A stretch of DNA of 64,000 bases from Marinobacter excellens HL-55. GTDB lineage: Bacteria > Pseudomonadota > Gammaproteobacteria > Pseudomonadales > Oleiphilaceae. A program made the position numbers and the translations under genes. A model generated the notes under the pieces. That model saw nothing but the letters and a program-made list of their open reading frames with translations. It had not been told where the DNA came from and ran no database searches. The stretch lies in the NCBI GenBank assembly GCA_001314845.1, contig LJZQ01000008.1, forward strand, positions 1 through 64,000. The letters are read 5' to 3'. Within the stretch, counting starts at the first letter, position 1, and every line of letters starts with the position of its first letter. Positions 17,346-25,845 of this stretch are shown one piece after another.

Positions 17346-18634
17346 TTAGCCAACCTAATACTTTTATACATGGTCAAACCAATTAACAAACAGTTCAAAA
17401 ACACACCGGTGAGGGAGAAAAACACAACCGCCAGAAGGTCCGACTCATACACCCAGAACCCAAGAAACAGAGCTGTCACTCGTAAACCGACACTGACAAT
17501 CTCATATACTAAAAAGAACCCCTGCATCCCGAGTGTCTGGATCGCCACAACACTCGGCCGATTAAGAAAACCAAAATACAGCCAGAGGGCCAGCCACCGT
17601 GCATATTCTCCGGCGGTTACCCATTCGCTGCCAAAAACGACCCCAAACAACCAAGGGCCAAATGCAACGACTAATGCAAAAGGGGCAAAACCAACCCCAC
17701 CCAACGCCAGCGTGGCTTTCCACAACAATGGCCATACGGATTCTTGCCTCTGGGCCGCTTCTGCAATCTTGGGATAAAACACGTCCCCTACAGACTTACT
17801 GATTAGCAGAACAGGAGCTCCAAGCACCGTCTTACCCAAACTGTAAAAACCTGCCGCGGCGGGCCCCGAGAAACTGGCCAACATTAACACCGGCAAGCCC
17901 TGAGAGAGGGCATTAATCATCACCTGTGGCGCTCTAAACATCGGAAAATCCCGGTAACGCCCGGCAAGCTGCCAAATATTCGCACGGTCAGCGCCACCGG
18001 CCGGCCCTCCCAACCGTTCAACCCCCACATTTCTTCTTACCCCTAACCATAAAAAGCAGGCGTGTAACGCATGCCCAGCCGTCGCCAGCACAATCAAAGT
18101 GGCTCCTGCCGGATGCCACAAACCGAACCCTGTTTTGGCCGCATTCAAAGTTAAAGACTGAGCCACCGCTACCCGGGCAATAGACTTAAAAGCCTTTCGA
18201 CGTATCAACAACTGCTCCAGGATTTGCTGACCAGCAGCAAAAAACATGGCCAACGGTATAAACCACATAAACTCAGACAGCGGCTCCAAGCCCACGGAAT
18301 AAAGCAGCTTATCCCCGAAAACGAAGAGCAGAAGTAATACTAATAACGAAAGACCAGAAGCCAGAACAGCGCAAAGCCTCGCGAGAGCATGTGCCTCTTG
18401 GTCATTTTTCGGCAAAACGATAGCAATGGGATAAGTCAACGCCGCCACAGGTAACACAATCGCTAATACCGCTAAAAAAGTGCCCAAAAGACCGAAGGCC
18501 TCCGGCCCGTACAACCGGGTTATCAGCGGTGCAAACGCCATCGTAATAACCTGGGCACCCGCAGTACCAGATGCGACAACCAATACGTTGCGAACAAAAC
18601 GGCTACGATGAAGGCGAGTCAACACAGAGCGCAA
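17342..18634 (-). CDS. wzx: Wzx-type oligosaccharide flippase 2
   Basis: Multi-spanning MATE/PST-family protein with about 12 hydrophobic segments that would flip lipid-linked repeat units. It opens with RFVRNVLVVASGTAGAQVIT and LYGPEAFG, standard for this family. The ORF-track start at 18772 overlaps wbpV by 130 bp and gives a non-membrane leader, so I place the start at TTG 18634, just after the wbpV stop; the ribosome site (ggtgat) is weak and coupling is likely. It serves the WbpL-initiated line together with the EpsG-type polymerase (inference). Confidence 0.85.
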   Translation of the reverse strand: MRSVLTRLHRSRFVRNVLVVASGTAGAQVITMAFAPLITRLYGPEAFGLLGTFLAVLAIVLPVAALTYPIAIVLPKNDQEAHALARLCAVLASGLSLLVLLLLFVFGDKLLYSVGLEPLSEFMWFIPLAMFFAAGQQILEQLLIRRKAFKSIARVAVAQSLTLNAAKTGFGLWHPAGATLIVLATAGHALHACFLWLGVRRNVGVERLGGPAGGADRANIWQLAGRYRDFPMFRAPQVMINALSQGLPVLMLASFSGPAAAGFYSLGKTVLGAPVLLISKSVGDVFYPKIAEAAQRQESVWPLLWKATLALGGVGFAPFALVVAFGPWLFGVVFGSEWVTAGEYARWLALWLYFGFLNRPSVVAIQTLGMQGFFLVYEIVSVGLRVTALFLGFWVYESDLLAVVFFSLTGVFLNCLLIGLTMYKSIRLAK

Positions 18635-18638
18635 AAGA

Positions 18639-19595
18639 TCACCGGCTTGTGATGGATTGAAATGGCCGATACGGTGCGGACCACCCCAGCCATTCATAGG
18701 TGTGCGAATGGTCCACTTGCAGCGTACCGCACAAACGGCCAATTGCCGCCTGCTTTCCCAGCACAGTTCCAATGAACTTCAAACACCAAACCGGCACGGG
18801 CAACAACAAAGGCCGGGCCCCTTTTACCGCAGCCATCGCGCGCACCATATCGCGAACACTCAGATCTTGTTGGTCGCTGGGAATAAATACCTTGCCTGCT
18901 GCATTGGGGTGGTACACGCAACACTGCAGAAAGTCCGTCAGGTTCGGCAGCGAAACCAGGCTGCGCACATTGTTCAGGCAGCCCATCGGCAGTGGCTTTC
19001 TCGCCACCGCAGCCGCCTCCAACCTGGCAAAATTACCTTTCACACCCTCACCGTATACAAGCGGCGGCCTAACTATAACCAGCTCACAATGGCCCTCAAG
19101 TACCTGCCGCAGAGCCTGCTCCGCCTCCCACTTGGATTGCCCGTAAGCATCTTGGGGCTGAGGAGCGTCCAACGGATGAAACGGCGCGCGGCCGTCTGTG
19201 GATTCACCGTTCACCTTGATGGAGCTGAGATAAACAAAACGCCGAACATCAGCTTTCACAGCTGCTTTCGCAAGATTGACAGAATACTCCACGTTCACTT
19301 GACGATAGTCTGCCAAAGCGCTTGATGTTGCTTCGTCCATGACATGTGCCCGGCCGGCGCAGTGCACGATGGTGTCAACTCCGCCCACAGCAAGGTCTAA
19401 GTTCTCCAGACTAAAAGGATGACTTAACACCCTTTGCTCTGTATTTATTGGACACTCTTGCCGACTCTTACGGGATAAAGTTCGGACATTAAATCTACCC
19501 TCATTAGCCAGGGCGCCAACCAGATATCCACCAACGAAACCGCTGGCGCCGGTAACAAGTACTAGCGGTTTCGAATGGTCGCCGAGCTCAGCCAC
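18639..19595 (-). CDS. wbpV: WbpV-like UDP-4-keto-6-deoxy-sugar reductase/epimerase
   Basis: Short-chain dehydrogenase/epimerase that in Pseudomonas reduces the WbpM product to UDP-QuiNAc or a related deoxy sugar. VTGASGFVGGYL is the nucleotide loop, LSSIKV and YGQSK supply the Ser and YxxxK motif, and VRPPLVYGEGVKGNF is family-typical. I choose GTG 19595, six bases after gagg; it overlaps wbpL by 8 nt. The gene order wbpV-wbpL-wbpM matches the Pseudomonas O-antigen end, which supports the call more than the single-gene motifs do. Confidence 0.83.
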   Translation of the reverse strand: MAELGDHSKPLVLVTGASGFVGGYLVGALANEGRFNVRTLSRKSRQECPINTEQRVLSHPFSLENLDLAVGGVDTIVHCAGRAHVMDEATSSALADYRQVNVEYSVNLAKAAVKADVRRFVYLSSIKVNGESTDGRAPFHPLDAPQPQDAYGQSKWEAEQALRQVLEGHCELVIVRPPLVYGEGVKGNFARLEAAAVARKPLPMGCLNNVRSLVSLPNLTDFLQCCVYHPNAAGKVFIPSDQQDLSVRDMVRAMAAVKGARPLLLPVPVWCLKFIGTVLGKQAAIGRLCGTLQVDHSHTYEWLGWSAPYRPFQSITSR

Positions 19596-20631
19596 CAAGC
19601 ACCTCTTTTTTGCCCGCACCCAAGCTATACATCCACAAACTCACTGCCGAAAACGTTGTAAAAAACACCAAAGGGCCCGAGTGAGGGACTGCGTTGGCTA
19701 TCAATGATGCAGGCAGCATAACAAGCATCATCACACCTCCATACAAAAGCGTTACCGGCAAATGTCTTCCAAAGCGCCTCGCTAACTTTTGATATGCGTG
19801 AAGATTATGGGCTTGCAAAGGGTTTTGGCCGGTAGCAACGCGCGTGATTAACGTTACCGTCGCATCTGAAATGAACAGTGTTAGCAGAATCAGCCAACTC
19901 CAAAGGCTGACATTTGTTTGTGACGCTGACAACAGCATTAAAAAACCTATCAAAAACCCCAGAAAACCACTCCCGCCATCACCCATAAATATTTTTGCCG
20001 GAGGCCAATTCAGTATCGTGAAACCTAAAACAGCAGCAAGCATAAAAATACACATCCAACTCCATTCATTGAATCCCATATACCAGAAGTTGAGAGCCAT
20101 ACCCGCAAACAGTGCCAACGCCTGTACCGCAGCGAGGCCATCGATACCATCCATAAAGTTATATAAATTTATAAGCCAAACCCAGGACACCAGTAAAATG
20201 AGCCAAAGAAGATAGATTGACGATGAATCTACACTGTACCCAACAATCGAGAACGTAGGCAGGCGGGGAACCGACCAAAGCCCAATAGCAACAATCAGAA
20301 AATGCAACGCCAAACGTAATTTCGCAGAAACATCACCAAAGTCGTCCCACACCCCCACGGCTAACATCGCAAACCCGAGGCCGACAAATGCAAACATGGA
20401 CGTGTCTGGCACCCAGTCGAGCATAGAGAACATGATCCCAAGCATTATCGCAGTAGCGGCAATAGCGATTCCTCCTCCATGAGGAGTCGGTACGGTATGA
20501 GCGCAACGTTCACTGGGCGCAACCAATGCCTGTTTTTGAATCGCCCACGCGCGAACGCCCGCGGTTACCGCCGTCGCGAAAACTACGATACCGAAAACCA
20601 GTAACACCAAAGCGAGAGTTACGCCTGTCAT
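19588..20631 (-). CDS. wbpL: WbpL-like undecaprenyl-phosphate sugar-1-phosphate transferase
   Basis: Integral membrane PNPT-family (MraY/WecA-like) transferase that starts repeat-unit synthesis by moving a deoxy-HexNAc-1-P onto undecaprenyl phosphate. Around ten membrane segments are visible. The catalytic motifs NFMDGIDGLA and IFMGDGGSGFLG are intact, and ATGQNPLQAHNLHAYQ holds the cytoplasmic histidine motif of the family. The start ATG 20631 (MTGVTLALVLL) precedes the first helix; the longer ORF adds 17 residues. It is separated from wbpM by 200 bp with a terminator-like hairpin. Confidence 0.88.
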   Translation of the reverse strand: MTGVTLALVLLVFGIVVFATAVTAGVRAWAIQKQALVAPSERCAHTVPTPHGGGIAIAATAIMLGIMFSMLDWVPDTSMFAFVGLGFAMLAVGVWDDFGDVSAKLRLALHFLIVAIGLWSVPRLPTFSIVGYSVDSSSIYLLWLILLVSWVWLINLYNFMDGIDGLAAVQALALFAGMALNFWYMGFNEWSWMCIFMLAAVLGFTILNWPPAKIFMGDGGSGFLGFLIGFLMLLSASQTNVSLWSWLILLTLFISDATVTLITRVATGQNPLQAHNLHAYQKLARRFGRHLPVTLLYGGVMMLVMLPASLIANAVPHSGPLVFFTTFSAVSLWMYSLGAGKKEVLGG

Positions 20632-20679
20632 ACCCGCACCAAAAGCAGAATTGTGGATTAGCCGCGTGCAACGGCCCAA

Positions 20680-20716
20680 CAAAAAAAAAGCCGCAAAAGT
20701 AATATCGCGGCTTCAT
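20680..20716 (-). terminator. Terminator or attenuator between wbpM and wbpL
   Basis: On the minus strand, stem gccgc / gcggc with extra pairing of flanking gaa/ttt bases, followed by nine T. It lies about 120 nt after wbpM and 50 nt before the wbpL start, so it would separate the two transcripts or reduce expression of wbpL and downstream genes. Confidence 0.75.
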
Positions 20717-20835
20717 TATGAACGAAACAAGTACTAAATATACATTACGAGCTCACAATAAGCGACAGCACCCAACAGGCCAGCTCAGCAGATTTGATCG
20801 TGTTCCAACACCTACCCCTCACAACAAGCGGAACT

Positions 20836-22770
20836 CTAGCCAAGCTTGATCACATTAGATGAAGGCAGCGCCGAACGGTCATCCAAATCACCATTTGCCC
20901 AAACCAAATCAGACACCCCGCCGTTCGGCACATAGCCGGTATGGCTACCTTTCAGGAGATTGACCGCCGCTCCACAATCGAATGCCTGACTCGCCCGCCC
21001 CAGCCCCTCCAATATCCGATGCACCTCCGGCCAGGTAAGAGATATCTCCCGGGCCATCATGATTCGCGGGTGAGCGGTACCCTGGGGGTTGTTACCAATT
21101 AGCAACTCTTCAAACAGCTTTTCTCCCGGCCGTAAGCCAGTGAAGACAATCTCAATATCGCCATCAGGATGGGCCTCGTTTTTCTCTTCTAACCCCATCA
21201 GGCGTATGATCTTGCGGGCCAGATCAACAATCTTGACTGGCTCACCCATATCAAGAACAAACACTTCGCCACCCTCCCCCATGCTGCCAGCCTGCAATAC
21301 CAACTGGCTGGCCTCTGGAATGGTCATAAAATAACGAATGATGTCAGGATGGGTTACGGTAACCGGGCCACCATCGCGAATCTGGTCGCGGAACAAAGGC
21401 ACGACAGAACCAGACGAACCAAGCACATTGCCAAATCGCACCATTGAAAACACAGTGCCAGACTGCCGCTGGGCCAGTGCTTGCAGCACCAACTCTGCGG
21501 TTCTTTTCGTCGCCCCCATTACGTTGGTAGGCCTGACAGCTTTATCAGTTGAAACCAGAACAAATCGTTCTACGCCAGCGGCGATGGCAGCTTCTGCCGT
21601 GTGCCAGGTACCAAATACATTATTCTGAACACCCTCAATCACGTTGTGCTCAACCAGAGGAACATGTTTGTACGCTGCCGCGTGATACACCGTGTCAACA
21701 TCGAACGCCCGCATCGCTACCTCACAGCGGCGACGGTGAACCACACTGCCCAGGAGCGGGCAAATCTCAACACCCAAGTTTTCGATCACATTGATAGAAC
21801 GAAGCTCGCGTTCAACGTTGTAAAGGGCAAACTCCGACATTTCAAATAAAACCAAAACCCGCGGCTTGTGGCGGATGATCTGCCGGCACAACTCAGAACC
21901 AATGGAACCACCGGCGCCTGTCACCATCACCGACTTATCGAAAAGGCCTTCAGAAATTTGTGCGCTGTCTGGCCGCACAGGCTCGCGACCCAAGAGATCC
22001 TCGATCTCGAGATCACGAATATCGTTAATGCGCTTATCGCCTGAGATCAACTCAGCCATGCTGGGCACGGTTTGAACGGGAACAGCCAAAGGCTCCAACT
22101 GCTTAAGAAGCCTTTTTCGATCTACCTTGGAATCAATATCCAGAGCCAACAGAAGTCGTTTAACCCGGTGCTGGCGCACTGCGCGCTCAATGTGGCTGAT
22201 GTCGTAAACCGGGATGCCGTTAACCAACGTACGGTGGTTAGCTTTCAAAAAGCTGATAAAAGCAACTGGGCGATACTCGGTACCCTGCTCTAAAGCTTGA
22301 CAAAGCTGAAGCCCTGTCTCGCCAGCACCAATAATCGCTACGGGCTGTTTGTTACGTCCCGCAGGGTGCATTACCAGCATACGGACACCCATACGGCTGC
22401 CAGCTACAAAGATAAATGCCAGGGCGGCGTATATGATGGGCACCGACCGAGGCACCGCAACTTCAAGCCAAAAGCCAAGAAAAATCAACACCAATGCCGA
22501 AGTTACCGTCCCCACTACCACCGTCAGAAACGCGCGATCACTCAGGTAACGTACCACCGCCCGATAAAGACCCAGACGAACGAATACCCCCACAGTAATA
22601 ACAACCGTCAATAGGGAAAGAACAATCTGCGGCTGAGTGGGCACCCAGAGTTGCTGATCAAAACGTAGGGAGAAAGCGGCCCACAGCGCGAAAGTCAACG
22701 CCACAACATCGGCGGCAATAGACACAATCCGTTTGTGAAACCGAGAAAGGTTCAGAAATTTCTCAAACAT
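20836..22770 (-). CDS. wbpM: WbpM/PglF-like UDP-GlcNAc 4,6-dehydratase
   Basis: Membrane-anchored nucleotide-sugar dehydratase (644 residues, the usual length of the WbpM/FlaA1-like large form). Four or five membrane segments lie in residues 10-130, followed by a first nucleotide-binding fold with IIGAGETG, then the SDR domain with TGAGGSIGSE near 290, STDKAVRPTNVMGATKR (Ser-Met-Lys catalytic set in place of Tyr) and TGLRPGEKLFEE. It makes UDP-4-keto-6-deoxy-HexNAc, which can feed both WbpV (QuiNAc-type) and the PglE/PglD pair (bacillosamine-type). A ribosome site lies close to the ATG. Confidence 0.93.
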   Translation of the reverse strand: MFEKFLNLSRFHKRIVSIAADVVALTFALWAAFSLRFDQQLWVPTQPQIVLSLLTVVITVGVFVRLGLYRAVVRYLSDRAFLTVVVGTVTSALVLIFLGFWLEVAVPRSVPIIYAALAFIFVAGSRMGVRMLVMHPAGRNKQPVAIIGAGETGLQLCQALEQGTEYRPVAFISFLKANHRTLVNGIPVYDISHIERAVRQHRVKRLLLALDIDSKVDRKRLLKQLEPLAVPVQTVPSMAELISGDKRINDIRDLEIEDLLGREPVRPDSAQISEGLFDKSVMVTGAGGSIGSELCRQIIRHKPRVLVLFEMSEFALYNVERELRSINVIENLGVEICPLLGSVVHRRRCEVAMRAFDVDTVYHAAAYKHVPLVEHNVIEGVQNNVFGTWHTAEAAIAAGVERFVLVSTDKAVRPTNVMGATKRTAELVLQALAQRQSGTVFSMVRFGNVLGSSGSVVPLFRDQIRDGGPVTVTHPDIIRYFMTIPEASQLVLQAGSMGEGGEVFVLDMGEPVKIVDLARKIIRLMGLEEKNEAHPDGDIEIVFTGLRPGEKLFEELLIGNNPQGTAHPRIMMAREISLTWPEVHRILEGLGRASQAFDCGAAVNLLKGSHTGYVPNGGVSDLVWANGDLDDRSALPSSNVIKLG

Positions 22771-22924
22771 CCGTTAACGTCCTTGCAAGCTGTTGGGCCG
22801 AGAGGAATTCATCGTATCAGAATCAGCTCTTACCACTTGTAAAAACCGTGCAAAATATTTTTGCAAGCCATTAAAAATTATCACATAACCCAAACCAAAC
22901 GATACTTCACATTGCAGTGCGAAT

Positions 22925-24136
22925 TCAATTCAAAGCCTGCACAGCTACCCCCCTGATGACATCACAGGTTTTCTCAATCTCAATGCAGGACATGGTCGGG
23001 TGAACAAGAAACATCAAACTGGTTGCGCCCAACGTTTGTGCCACAGGTAATCGAACTTCCGGCCGCCAGCCGGTGCCCTCGAACGCTGACTCAAGATAAA
23101 CCTCGGAGCAGGAACCCTGGAAGCAAGGCACCCCACGGCTAACAATCTCGTCTATCATCCTATCCCTACTCCATCCCCCTGAAAGGCGATCAGGCTCAAT
23201 CTGAATGTAGCACTTGTAATGAGCATGTCGACATTTGCTCTCTTGGTGGCAACTGGCCTGACAAACCTTACCGCACGCAAAGGCAGGCGCTCTCAAACCC
23301 GGAATTTCTCTTGCCGTTGCCCAAATACGCTCGGCATTACGAGCGCGAGCATCCGTCCAGTCCGGCATTTTACGGAGCTGAATTCGGCCAATCACCGCCT
23401 GCATCTCCGTCATCCGCCAGTTAGTGCCAAACGAATCGTGCAGCCAACGGAACCCGGGGGGGTGCTCTCGCTCATAAACCGCCTCCCAGCTCTTGCCGTG
23501 ATCCTTATATGACCACATTCTGGACCAAAGCTCCCGGTCGTTGGTGGTCACCATGCCACCCTCACCGCCGGTGGTCATGATTTTGTCCTGGCAAAACGAC
23601 CAACAGCCCACATGCCCAATGGAGCCCACCGAACGCCCCTTATAACGGGCGCCATGGGCCTGGGCGCAGTCCTCAATAACGTATAGCCCAAACTCCTCCG
23701 CCAGGGCCATAAAGCCATCCATATCACAAGGCCAGCCCGCCAGATGTACACACACAATGGCGCGGGTACGGGGGGTAATCACCTGTCGTACGGTTTCCGG
23801 CGTGATGTTCTGGGAGTCCGCATCCACATCCGCAAACACCGGCACCGCGCCAGCCGTCACAATACTGGACGCAGACGCCAGGAAGGTTCGCGGCGTCACC
23901 ACCACCTCATCACCCTCGCCAATACCCAGCGCTTTCAACGCCAAATCCAGCGCCACCGTGCCGTTAGCCAGGGCTATGGCGTATTCGGAATCCGCAAACT
24001 GCGCAAACTCCCGCTCAAACTCGCGGCACTCCTGGCCAGTCCAGTAATTCACTTTATTGGAGAGAAGTACATCGCGCACTGCATTGGCTTCTTCCTCAGA
24101 AAAGGAAGGCCAGGGGGAAAACGGTCCGTTTAACAT
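22925..24136 (-). CDS. PglE-like DegT/DnrJ/EryC1 sugar aminotransferase
   Basis: PLP-dependent aminotransferase acting on a nucleotide 4-keto sugar, most likely the C4 amination step toward UDP-diNAc-bacillosamine given pglC, pglD and wbpM next to it. The PLP lysine is in CWSFCQDKIMTTGGEGG. Other family motifs are ALANGTVALDLALKALG, VIEDCAQAHGARYKG and GTNWRMTEMQAVIG. Near residues 285-310 there is an unusual Cys/His-rich stretch (FACGKVCQASCHQESKCRHA) where homologues are usually short. 403 residues is slightly long for the family because of this. Confidence 0.9.
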   Translation of the reverse strand: MLNGPFSPWPSFSEEEANAVRDVLLSNKVNYWTGQECREFEREFAQFADSEYAIALANGTVALDLALKALGIGEGDEVVVTPRTFLASASSIVTAGAVPVFADVDADSQNITPETVRQVITPRTRAIVCVHLAGWPCDMDGFMALAEEFGLYVIEDCAQAHGARYKGRSVGSIGHVGCWSFCQDKIMTTGGEGGMVTTNDRELWSRMWSYKDHGKSWEAVYEREHPPGFRWLHDSFGTNWRMTEMQAVIGRIQLRKMPDWTDARARNAERIWATAREIPGLRAPAFACGKVCQASCHQESKCRHAHYKCYIQIEPDRLSGGWSRDRMIDEIVSRGVPCFQGSCSEVYLESAFEGTGWRPEVRLPVAQTLGATSLMFLVHPTMSCIEIEKTCDVIRGVAVQALN

Positions 24137-24200
24137 GGTTACTCTGTTAGTCGTTTGAAAACTCGAATGCTGTTAAAAGCGGAGAGAAAAGAAATGCTTT

Positions 24201-24236
24201 TTTTGCCACGGACGCACACGGACATTCGCGGACCAA
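24201..24236 (+). repeat. Dispersed CCACGGAC repeat, copy i
   Basis: tttgccacggacgcacacgg followed by a third cggac unit. Same orientation as copy ii at 25720, and the two bracket the HicAB/relic island. Confidence 0.8.
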
Positions 24237-24246
24237 GCAAAAAGGT

Positions 24247-24762
24247 TTGGGGCCACCCGACAAGATCAGCGACAAAGCTCACGATCAGGTATATCAGCAA
24301 ACCCCTCAGCCACCACCTGCTCTAGCTCAGACGCAATACCATCTGCATACGTGCTCTATCAAAAAACTGGCGCGGCTCTTTTTAATCGCCAGCCACACCG
24401 CACTGCGCCGAATAATATCGGGCCCGAGCTCAACCTCCATCGCCGCTAGCCTGTCCGCAATCGCGTATTTACTCGCCAGTAGGTTCAGAGCTAATCCAGT
24501 CACCAAGCGCCTCTGCCGGCACTTCCGCAAACAGCCTCGCTAGAAACTCCAGTGCCACCCCTTCATGTTTCAACGCGAACGCGAGGTGAGCACCCAGCGA
24601 CGCTTGAGGTCGCATCGCCTCCGTATAATACTCCACACGGCGACCGGCTTCCTGATGGGTTTGGCGCCTGAGCCCGATACGGCTCTCAACAGGCAACGGC
24701 TGGATTGCCCGCACCTTGTAGCGTGCTGCTAACCACGAATAGCCGATTTCATCGCCGCTCAT
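24247..24762 (-). pseudogene. Fic-family protein relic (frameshifted, truncated)
   Basis: Two minus-strand frames together read like the N-terminal third of a Fic/DOC-type protein. The first frame has MSGDEIGYSWLAARYKVRA, RRQTHQEAGRR, HLAFALKHEGVALEFLARLF and WISSEPTGE. A frameshift near 24475 leads to the second frame, with AAMEVELGP, RSAVWLAIKKSRASFLIEHV. The sequence between these blocks is too short and the catalytic Fic motif HPFxxGNGR is absent, so the gene is dead. Start set at ATG 24762. Family assignment is by recognition of these blocks and is moderately sure. Confidence 0.6.
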
Positions 24763-24827
24763 CGTGCTCAAAATGATTATCCCACCGAAAAAATGCTTAA
24801 AAACCAAGATACCGAACAAAAACAATT

Positions 24828-24957
24828 CTAGCAGCCGTTTAATCTTCTTTCCGTGTTCTTCCGGGGCAATGCCCTCGGCCAGGCGTTGCACGTGGGTGGA
24901 GGTGTTGGACTCCGGGAATTACCAGGTACCCTCTGAACAAATGATGATGTTTTTCAT
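24828..24957 (-). pseudogene. DUF2235-like gene fragment with early stop
   Basis: From ATG 24957 the frame reads MKNIIICSEGTW, then TAA, then FPESNTSTHVQRLAEGIAPEE before similarity ends and it runs into the Fic relic. The opening resembles the N terminus of DUF2235 alpha/beta-hydrolase-like proteins, some of which are type VI secretion phospholipases (typically KNIIxCxDGTWN ... NVxRL). Only about 40 residues remain, so the call is tentative. Confidence 0.45.
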
Positions 24958-25004
24958 CTTGGCTCTTTTCCCTGGGGTTAATTGGAAATCCTTTTTCTGG
25001 CCTT

Positions 25005-25415
25005 TCAATGCCCCTTGCGCATCCTCTCAAGCGCCGCCTCAGCAAGAAACGCCGAGCGGGATCGAGCCTCGGCTGGGTGCTCTTGCACATACCGGTCAAT
25101 CTGCCTCAATACCAAGCTTGGTACCGTGATATTGATCTTCTCTGCCTTGCCAAGAAACGGCGTTATATCCACCTCCACAAAGCCCCAGATAGCCCCGTCA
25201 AAGTCAGGATTGCGCCTATGCAGAGCAATCGTCTGAGCAGCAGGGATCTCCTGGCCCATCTCCGCCAGCAGCTCCAGGTGCCCCTGGATCGCCTCCCTGG
25301 CGTTGTCCAAAGCCTCATCTTCACTACTGCCAGCAGAAAAACAGCCCGGAATATCCGGCACCGTCACGCCAAACTGCTTGCCGTCATCTGTATGAAGTGC
25401 AACTGGAAAACGCAT
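25005..25415 (-). CDS. hicB: HicB-type antitoxin with ribbon-helix-helix domain
   Basis: Antitoxin of a type II toxin-antitoxin pair. The N-terminal HicB fold is seen in FGVTVPDIPGCFSAGSSEDEALDNAREAI. The C-terminal ribbon-helix-helix (INITVPSLVLRQIDRYV) would bind the operon promoter for autorepression. I choose ATG 25415 (MRFPVALHTDDG) with agagg upstream, giving 136 residues; the ORF track adds 13. It lies 39 bp after hicA, within the island between pglD and the aminotransferase gene. Confidence 0.9.
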   Translation of the reverse strand: MRFPVALHTDDGKQFGVTVPDIPGCFSAGSSEDEALDNAREAIQGHLELLAEMGQEIPAAQTIALHRRNPDFDGAIWGFVEVDITPFLGKAEKINITVPSLVLRQIDRYVQEHPAEARSRSAFLAEAALERMRKGH

Positions 25416-25454
25416 AGCCAATACCTCTGCTTTTGGCATCCCATGCCGAAACAT

Positions 25455-25637
25455 TTACTTCCACCCCGCCTGTTTCCAGATACTTCTCAGAGTACCCTTT
25501 GGAATTTCAGATTTCGGGTGAGGTAGCGTGACCAACCCTGGTTTTTCGGGATGCTTGAAGTGGTGGTGACTACCCGTCACACGAACCAGCTCCCATCCAT
25601 CTTTCTCGAGTCTCTTTTTGACTTCAGAACTTCTCAT
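25455..25637 (-). CDS. hicA: HicA-type mRNA interferase toxin
   Basis: A toxin of 60 residues with a dsRBD-like fold. The catalytic histidine lies in GSHHHFKHPEKPG, and SSEVKKRLEKDGWELVRVTG is the standard HicA opening. It precedes hicB, the usual order of the family. Together they can stabilise the surrounding DNA by addiction, which may explain why the island persists inside the glycan operon (inference). Confidence 0.92.
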   Translation of the reverse strand: MRSSEVKKRLEKDGWELVRVTGSHHHFKHPEKPGLVTLPHPKSEIPKGTLRSIWKQAGWK

Positions 25638-25719
25638 GCAAATCCTTTTGCCTTAGTGGGTACTATAACCACCGCCAATTTTTAATCAACACCATAACCA
25701 CCTTTCCAGGGGTATTTAT

Positions 25720-25755
25720 TGCCACGGACACTCACGGACCCACACAGACAAAGCA
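25720..25755 (+). repeat. Dispersed CCACGGAC repeat, copy ii
   Basis: attgccacggacactcacgg followed by accca-cacagac. Direct repeat of copy i at the other side of the HicAB island. Confidence 0.78.
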
Positions 25756-25786
25756 AGTAAAGTTCTCCAAACCAACCAGGCTACAA

Positions 25787-25818
25787 AGGGGTCGTACCCC
25801 GCAGGGGTATGACCCCAC
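25787..25818. repeat. GGGGTC-type palindromic element, copy e
   Basis: ggggtcgtacccc, gca, ggggtatgacccc: paired palindromes 28 bp after the pglD stop. Confidence 0.8.
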
Positions 25819-25845
25819 CCTTCTGCCAGCGCCGATCTCCGGCGT

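Noticed and set aside
18657-19325. Plus-strand ORF of 222 aa
   Set aside because: Antisense shadow of wbpV.
24201-25755. CRISPR-like array from the CCACGGAC repeats
   Set aside because: Only two copies here, 1.5 kb apart, with no regular spacers and no cas genes.
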